Shown: piece by piece, positions 24,875 to 29,080 of the stretch
Numbering within the stretch: the stretch's first letter is position 1
Layout of the letters: each line of letters opens with the position of its first letter
Source: Chryseobacterium sp.
GTDB taxonomy: Bacteria > Bacteroidota > Bacteroidia > Flavobacteriales > Weeksellaceae
DNA: 29,080 bases
Direction of reading: 5' to 3'
Assembly: GCA_003248755.1 (NCBI GenBank)
Contig: QFQW01000043.1
Location: 1 to 29,080, forward strand
The notes under the pieces: model-generated
Told to the model about the DNA's origin: nothing
Seen by the model: only the letters and a program-made list of their open reading frames with translations
Databases searched by the model: none
Translations under genes and position numbers: made by a program

Positions 24875-25900
24875 ATGAATGATAAGATAAGTGTCATAAT
24901 ACCTTGTTATAATGTTCAGAATTATATCGAACATTGCTTGAACAGCATCATAAATCAGACATACGAGAATCTAGAAATTATTTGTATTAATGATGGCTCT
25001 ACAGATAATACAATTGACATCTTGGAAAATTATCAGAAAAACAATGATATCATCATTATAAATCAAGAGAACAAAGGCATTTCCGAAGCAAGAAATATTG
25101 GGATTCAAAATGCAAGTGGTGTATATATTCTTTTTGTAGATAGTGATGACTGGTTAGATGTGGATTGTATCGAGAAAATTTCTCTACGAAAAAAGAACTA
25201 TGATGTCGTTTGTTTTTCGTATTTCAGAGATTTTAAAAATATAAGCATTCCAAGGAAGCTAAATCTGGAGGGTGAGGTTTCAGCATCATTCCTGCAAAGA
25301 AAAATTATTGGTCCTGTTGATCAGGAATTAAAAGAAATAGAAAATTTAGACTCTTTAGTTACCGTTTGGGGGAAACTCTATAAGGCTGAAAAAATTAAAA
25401 ATGTATATTTTCAAGATGTTAAAACAATAGGAACTTGGGAGGATGGCCTTTTTAATGTTGAAATGCTTGAAAATTGCGATAAGATTTTGATAGTTGATCA
25501 GCCGTTATATCATTACAGAAAAGATAACCAGCAATCTTTTACAAGTAAAGCCAAAGAAGGGTTATACCAAAAATGGTTGTATAAATTTGATTTAATTAAA
25601 AAACTTATCACAGCCAAGGACAAGATTTTCTTTGATGCATTGGAAAATAGAATTGCAATATCTATTTTAGGACTAGCATTAACGGAAGTAGAAAGCAGAA
25701 AAAATGCTTTTCAAAAAATATCTAATCTTGAAAAAATATTGTCTTTGCCTGTTTATACAAAAGCGATTGAACAATTAAAAATTGATGATTTTCCTATGCA
25801 GTGGAAATTGTTTTACGGCTTGGCAAAAAGAAAATCTGCTGTTGGCATATATCTGCTGGCAAGAACAATTCAAATCATTCAAAGAATTAAAAATTTATAA
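24875..25900 (+). CDS. Glycosyltransferase family 2
   Basis: 341 residues. KISVIIPCYNVQNYIEHCLNS opens the fold (core PCYNVQNYI), with INDGSTDNTIDILE, NKGISEARNIGI and the metal motif FVDSDDWLD (D89, D91, D92). WEDGLFNVEML carries the catalytic-base region. A helical C-terminal part of about 110 residues follows. It resembles the next gene in its N-terminal half, and the two may be an old tandem duplication. It begins four bases after the polymerase stop. Confidence 0.88.
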   Translation: MNDKISVIIPCYNVQNYIEHCLNSIINQTYENLEIICINDGSTDNTIDILENYQKNNDIIIINQENKGISEARNIGIQNASGVYILFVDSDDWLDVDCIEKISLRKKNYDVVCFSYFRDFKNISIPRKLNLEGEVSASFLQRKIIGPVDQELKEIENLDSLVTVWGKLYKAEKIKNVYFQDVKTIGTWEDGLFNVEMLENCDKILIVDQPLYHYRKDNQQSFTSKAKEGLYQKWLYKFDLIKKLITAKDKIFFDALENRIAISILGLALTEVESRKNAFQKISNLEKILSLPVYTKAIEQLKIDDFPMQWKLFYGLAKRKSAVGIYLLARTIQIIQRIKNL

Positions 25901-25901
25901 A

Positions 25902-26867
25902 ATGCACATTAGCTTTATAATTCCCGTTTACAATGTAGAAAAATATATAGAAAAAGCTATAATGTCTGTGGTGAATAATCATTGGGGAAAATATGAATTT
26001 GAAATTGTTATTATAGATGATGAGTCACCAGATAACAGTGTAGAGGTTGTTAATAATATTAAGATTCAAAATTCAAATTCTAACATCAATATTATTTCTC
26101 AGAAAAACAAAGGTTTGGGTGGTGCAAGGAATACGGGAATTGCAAATGCCAAAGGAGATTACTTATTTTTTCTTGACTCGGATGATTATATACTTCCAGA
26201 TATTTTTCCAAAGCTATTAGACCAAGCTTATGCAGATAATTTGGATGTATTGGAGTTTGCCGCGGAACGTGTAGATGAGAACTATAATAAAATCGATACT
26301 ATATTTCAGAATAATACAAATCAAAAAGTATTGTCCGGAGAAGAGTATGTTAAAGATATAGATTTTGCGAATTCTGCTTGCAATAAGCTATATAAAAGAG
26401 ATTTTTTAATATCTCAAAATATCATTTTTTTGGAAAAAGTTTATATAGAAGATGCTCCATTTAATGTAGAAGTATTTTTAGAAGCTCAAAAAGTCTCAGC
26501 GTGTGAATTGGTCGCTGCAGCATTTCTGCAAAATACCACTTCTATTACTAGAGCTACAAGATCTGGCAAATATTTGGAAAAATTCATTAATGATTCAATC
26601 AAGGTGACGGGTAGAATCAATGAATTGTCAAATCAGTTTTCAAATGGGAAAAGTAAAAATAAAATAAGACAAAAAACGGCATATTTCTTAGCGGGTATTT
26701 TTCGAATGATTTTTTTGAATAGGGAGATTACAAGTGACCAAAAGAGAATCTTTGTGAAGAATCTAAAGTCTTTTAATCTTTTGCCATTTTATCAAAATTC
26801 TGGTTCTTTTCCTAGAAATTTGATTTTATATTTTTTTAATTTTTTAAATTTTATTAGGATCATATAA
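25902..26867 (+). CDS. Glycosyltransferase family 2
   Basis: 321 residues from ATG 25902. The frame stays open far upstream (to 25782), but that part overlaps the previous gene and encodes nothing family-like; HISFIIPVYNVEKYIE begins right after 25902, one base beyond the previous stop. Motifs: IIDDESPDNSVEVV, NKGLGGARNTGIANAKGD and FLDSDDYILPD (D92, D94, D95). IEDAPFNVEVFLEA gives the catalytic-base region. The DNA of the last 60 bases is extremely AT-rich. Donor unknown; paralogue of the gene before it. Confidence 0.88.
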   Translation: MHISFIIPVYNVEKYIEKAIMSVVNNHWGKYEFEIVIIDDESPDNSVEVVNNIKIQNSNSNINIISQKNKGLGGARNTGIANAKGDYLFFLDSDDYILPDIFPKLLDQAYADNLDVLEFAAERVDENYNKIDTIFQNNTNQKVLSGEEYVKDIDFANSACNKLYKRDFLISQNIIFLEKVYIEDAPFNVEVFLEAQKVSACELVAAAFLQNTTSITRATRSGKYLEKFINDSIKVTGRINELSNQFSNGKSKNKIRQKTAYFLAGIFRMIFLNREITSDQKRIFVKNLKSFNLLPFYQNSGSFPRNLILYFFNFLNFIRII

Positions 26868-26882
26868 TAACGATTTCAAGGA

Positions 26883-28034
26883 ATGACAAAAGTTTTCAGA
26901 ATATCGACTGTGCCCTCGTCCCTTAATATTTTATTAAAAGGACAGTTGAAATATTTGAATCAATATTTTGATATTACTGCTGTTTCCGGAGGAGGAGAGG
27001 ATTTGGATGAAGTAAGAGATCGAGAAGGAGTGAAAACATATGTAATAGAAATGAAGAGACAGATTTCTCCATTGCAAGATTTGGTATCGCTTGTGAAACT
27101 TTACTTCTACTTTAAGAAAGAAAAGCCTGATATTGTTCATTCATTAACTCCAAAGGCGGGTCTGTTATCTATGGTTGCTGCGAAAATGGCAGGTGTACCT
27201 TTTAGATTACATACATTTACAGGTCTCGTATTTCCTCATAAAAAAGGTACTATGCAAAAGATTTTGGTTCTTATGGACAAGATTCTTTGTTTTTGTGCTA
27301 CCAATATTTATCCTGAAGGTAATGGTGTAAAAAATGATCTCGAGAAATATCAAATTACGACCAAACCTTTGAAAGTAATTGCCAACGGAAATATCAACGG
27401 CGTTGATTTGGATTACTTTAATCCCGAAAGCTTTACCGAAACCGAAAAGAAAAATTTTCGAAAAGATTTGAATATTTTGCCTGATGATTTTGTGTTTCTG
27501 TTTGTAGGAAGATTGGTTAAAGATAAAGGTATTAATGAACTCGTTACAGCATTTCTTAAACTTTCAAAAAAAAATCCTAAAATAAAGTTGCTTTTAGTTG
27601 GTCCTTATGAAGATGACCTTGATCCTGTTTTACCAGAAACCAAAAAAGCGATAGAAAATCATTCTGATATCATCTCTGTCGGTTTTCAAAAAGATGTCCG
27701 ACCTTATTTTACGATTTCAGATATTTTTGTTTTTCCCAGCCACAGAGAAGGATTTCCTAATGTTCTTTTACAAGCAGGTGCTATGGACTTATTTAGTATC
27801 GTAACAGATATAAGTGGGAGTAATGAAATTGTACAAAAAGGAAGAAATGGCACAATAATCCCTGTTGATAATATTGAAAAACTTTTCCTTGAAATGGAAA
27901 AAATAATGAAAAAAAAACAGAGTAATTCTTCATTGGAAATGTATTGTAGATCAATTATTAAAGAAAAATATAATCAGTCTGTCGTATGGCAGGGTGTAAA
28001 AAGTGAATATGAGATTCTAATAAATAATAATTAA
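26883..28034 (+). CDS. Glycosyltransferase family 4 (E-x7-Q variant)
   Basis: 383 residues. It begins VFRISTVPSSLNILLKGQL and has the conserved block HSLTPKAGLLSMVAAKMAG followed by RLHTFTGLVFP, typical of GT4 enzymes that add the second sugar of lipid-linked glycans in Bacteroidota capsule loci. FLFVGRLVKDKGINELV opens the donor domain. In the E-x7-E position the second acid is replaced: E289 then Q297 (REGFPNVLLQAG), as in several relatives of this subgroup. It is the last gene of the long operon. In related loci the initiating sugar-phosphate transferase follows here; it does not in this window. Confidence 0.88.
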   Translation: MTKVFRISTVPSSLNILLKGQLKYLNQYFDITAVSGGGEDLDEVRDREGVKTYVIEMKRQISPLQDLVSLVKLYFYFKKEKPDIVHSLTPKAGLLSMVAAKMAGVPFRLHTFTGLVFPHKKGTMQKILVLMDKILCFCATNIYPEGNGVKNDLEKYQITTKPLKVIANGNINGVDLDYFNPESFTETEKKNFRKDLNILPDDFVFLFVGRLVKDKGINELVTAFLKLSKKNPKIKLLLVGPYEDDLDPVLPETKKAIENHSDIISVGFQKDVRPYFTISDIFVFPSHREGFPNVLLQAGAMDLFSIVTDISGSNEIVQKGRNGTIIPVDNIEKLFLEMEKIMKKKQSNSSLEMYCRSIIKEKYNQSVVWQGVKSEYEILINNN

Positions 28035-28039
28035 TTACC

Positions 28040-28047
28040 TAATTTTG
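28040..28047 (+). promoter_or_regulatory. Perfect flavobacterial -7 element before the secreted repeat protein
   Basis: TAATTTTG matches all fixed positions of TAnnTTTG, 24 bases before the ATG at 28072 and six bases after the preceding stop. No TTG is seen 17-23 bases upstream. It suggests the last gene has its own promoter and that the polysaccharide operon ends at 28034. No intrinsic terminator hairpin is visible in the gap. Confidence 0.55.
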
Positions 28048-28071
28048 TAGATAATATAAAAATAAAAGATT

Positions 28072-29080
28072 ATGAATTCAAATATATTTTTTAAGTGCCT
28101 AGCGATGATATCCTTTTTTTTAGGATTTACAGCGAATGGTCAAATAGCGGAAGAATTCAATAAGTGGACGTTCCGTTATGAATATGGAAACTATTCTCAG
28201 ACAACTACTTATGGTGTGTGGAATGTCGAAAAAGCTGCTGTTTATCCAAACGCAGGCAATGGGATTTCACTTCCGGGATTCATAGAGTTGAGGCTCCCAT
28301 CCACAACTACTTCAACAGATTATGGATCTGTGACAACTCCCAATATTGCAAAGGGTGGGGCTAGAAGTGCCTATATTGTTGCAGCTGTAAGACCTGCAAA
28401 TGTTACTTATACAGAGTTAACCAGATTCTCGCTTCAAAAAAGTATTAACGGAGGCGCTTGGCAGACTATCCAACAAATGAGTATTGCTACGACCTCTACT
28501 TTAGTGGCACATAGTTTTACGGTTCCTGTAAATGACTTTAGTGATAATATAAGATTCAGAATTATTAATCAATCGGGAAAACCTCTATTTTTAGACAAAT
28601 TTGCAGTAAATCATTCATTTGTTGTTTCATCAAATAATTCAACAGTTTGTCCTAACACTCCTGTTACATTATCTGCTCAGGGTTCTGCACCTTTCAATTA
28701 TACTTGGACAAGTTCAACAGGTGGAAACCTGGTTCAGACTACAGGGGCAACAGTTACGGCTAATCCATCACAGAATGCTACTTATACTGCAGTAGGTACA
28801 TTTACGACAGCATTTGGTACTGTGACGGATACAAGAACAATTACTGTTAATACAAATACTGCACCGACTGCTACTTTAACAGGAAGCGGGACAATCGATA
28901 CAGAGCCGGGTTCTGTTAATCTACACGTAGAACTTACGGGTACGGGCCCATGGTCTTTAACATATAATGCTAACGGTTCTAATCCTCAAGTAATTACAGG
29001 TATTACAAACTCACCATATATATTGACTGTATCTCCAGATGTTACTACAACTTACTCCTTAACATCTGTAACAGATGCTA
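28072..29080 (+). CDS. Secreted Ig/PKD-like repeat protein, N-terminal part (runs off the window)
   Basis: 336 codons are seen and the frame is open at the right edge. A signal peptide (MNSNIFFKCLAMISFF, cleavage likely after the NGQ near residue 24) predicts export. Residues 25 to about 180 form a beta-rich N-terminal domain. From about 183 a PKD/Ig-like module begins (VCPNTPVTLSAQGSAPFNYTW ... QNATYTAVGTF, given by its ends), then another from about 265 with GTGPWSLTYNANG and SPYILTVSPDVTTTYSLTSV. This repeat style, with Thr-rich TTTYSLTSV ends, is common in large Bacteroidota surface proteins and adhesins, many secreted by the type IX system. The sorting domain, if any, is outside the window, so the route is inferred. 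No link to the capsule genes is shown. Confidence 0.82.
   Translation, partial: MNSNIFFKCLAMISFFLGFTANGQIAEEFNKWTFRYEYGNYSQTTTYGVWNVEKAAVYPNAGNGISLPGFIELRLPSTTTSTDYGSVTTPNIAKGGARSAYIVAAVRPANVTYTELTRFSLQKSINGGAWQTIQQMSIATTSTLVAHSFTVPVNDFSDNIRFRIINQSGKPLFLDKFAVNHSFVVSSNNSTVCPNTPVTLSAQGSAPFNYTWTSSTGGNLVQTTGATVTANPSQNATYTAVGTFTTAFGTVTDTRTITVNTNTAPTATLTGSGTIDTEPGSVNLHVELTGTGPWSLTYNANGSNPQVITGITNSPYILTVSPDVTTTYSLTSVTDA

Noticed and set aside
25782..25901. Upstream start of the last GT2 gene, giving a 120-base overlap
   Set aside because: The added residues are a shadow of the previous GT2 gene; the conserved GT2 start follows ATG 25902.
1..29080. Mobile elements, CRISPR arrays, tRNA or rRNA genes, riboswitches
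   Set aside because: No transposase or integrase frames, no regularly spaced repeats, no tRNA-like cloverleaf and no known riboswitch core was recognised on either strand by reading; a covariance-model search would be decisive.

Overview
The window is AT-rich, gene-dense DNA from a member of the Bacteroidota, most likely a flavobacterium of the Chryseobacterium/Elizabethkingia type. This placement rests on the base composition, the absence of strong Shine-Dalgarno sequences, flavobacterial -7 elements (TAnnTTTG) at likely promoters, a Bacteroidota-style secreted repeat protein at the right edge and the look of the capsule proteins. It is an inference without a database search. Every convincing gene is on the + strand and no gap exceeds about 130 bases (the longest are around 658-768 and 1426-1485). 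I see no tRNA, rRNA, CRISPR array, insertion sequence, integrase or transposase.

Layout. (1) Positions 1-657 are chromosomal housekeeping genes: the 3' end of glyA, a perfect intrinsic terminator, then recX. (2) 769-1425 encodes a small secreted outer-membrane beta-barrel protein. (3) 1486-6772 is the export module of a surface-polysaccharide locus: an outer-membrane export lipoprotein (OPX/Wza-like), a Wzc-like chain-length regulator and tyrosine autokinase, and a Wzm/Wzt-type ABC transporter whose ATPase has a C-terminal polysaccharide-recognition domain. (4) 6789-9801 is a nonulosonic (sialic-like) acid module: a NeuB-type synthase without the usual C-terminal SAF domain, a frameshifted membrane acyltransferase, and a CMP-nonulosonate synthetase fused to a KdsC-like HAD phosphatase. 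The set best fits a phosphorylated-intermediate route such as KDN via KDN-9-phosphate. (5) 9805-26867 and on to 28034 is the assembly module: a candidate nonulosonate transferase with an HP motif, an OafA-type acyltransferase, two hexapeptide acetyltransferases, eleven other glycosyltransferases (GT2, GT4 and one GT8-like), a membrane-anchored GH88/GH105-like protein, a polysaccharide pyruvyl transferase and an EpsG-family polymerase. (6) From 28072 a new transcription unit with a perfect -7 element begins a secreted Ig/PKD-like repeat protein that runs off the window.

How the genes work together. Tight packing, including stop/start overlaps (TAATG or ATGA), suggests one long operon from about 1486 to 28034. 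The products would make an acidic, acetylated and probably pyruvylated glycan containing a nonulosonic acid and export it through the inner-membrane ABC transporter, Wzc and the OPX lipoprotein. The mix is unusual: ABC-transporter export genes sit with a Wzy-like EpsG polymerase, but there is no Wzx flippase and no initiating sugar-phosphate transferase in the window.
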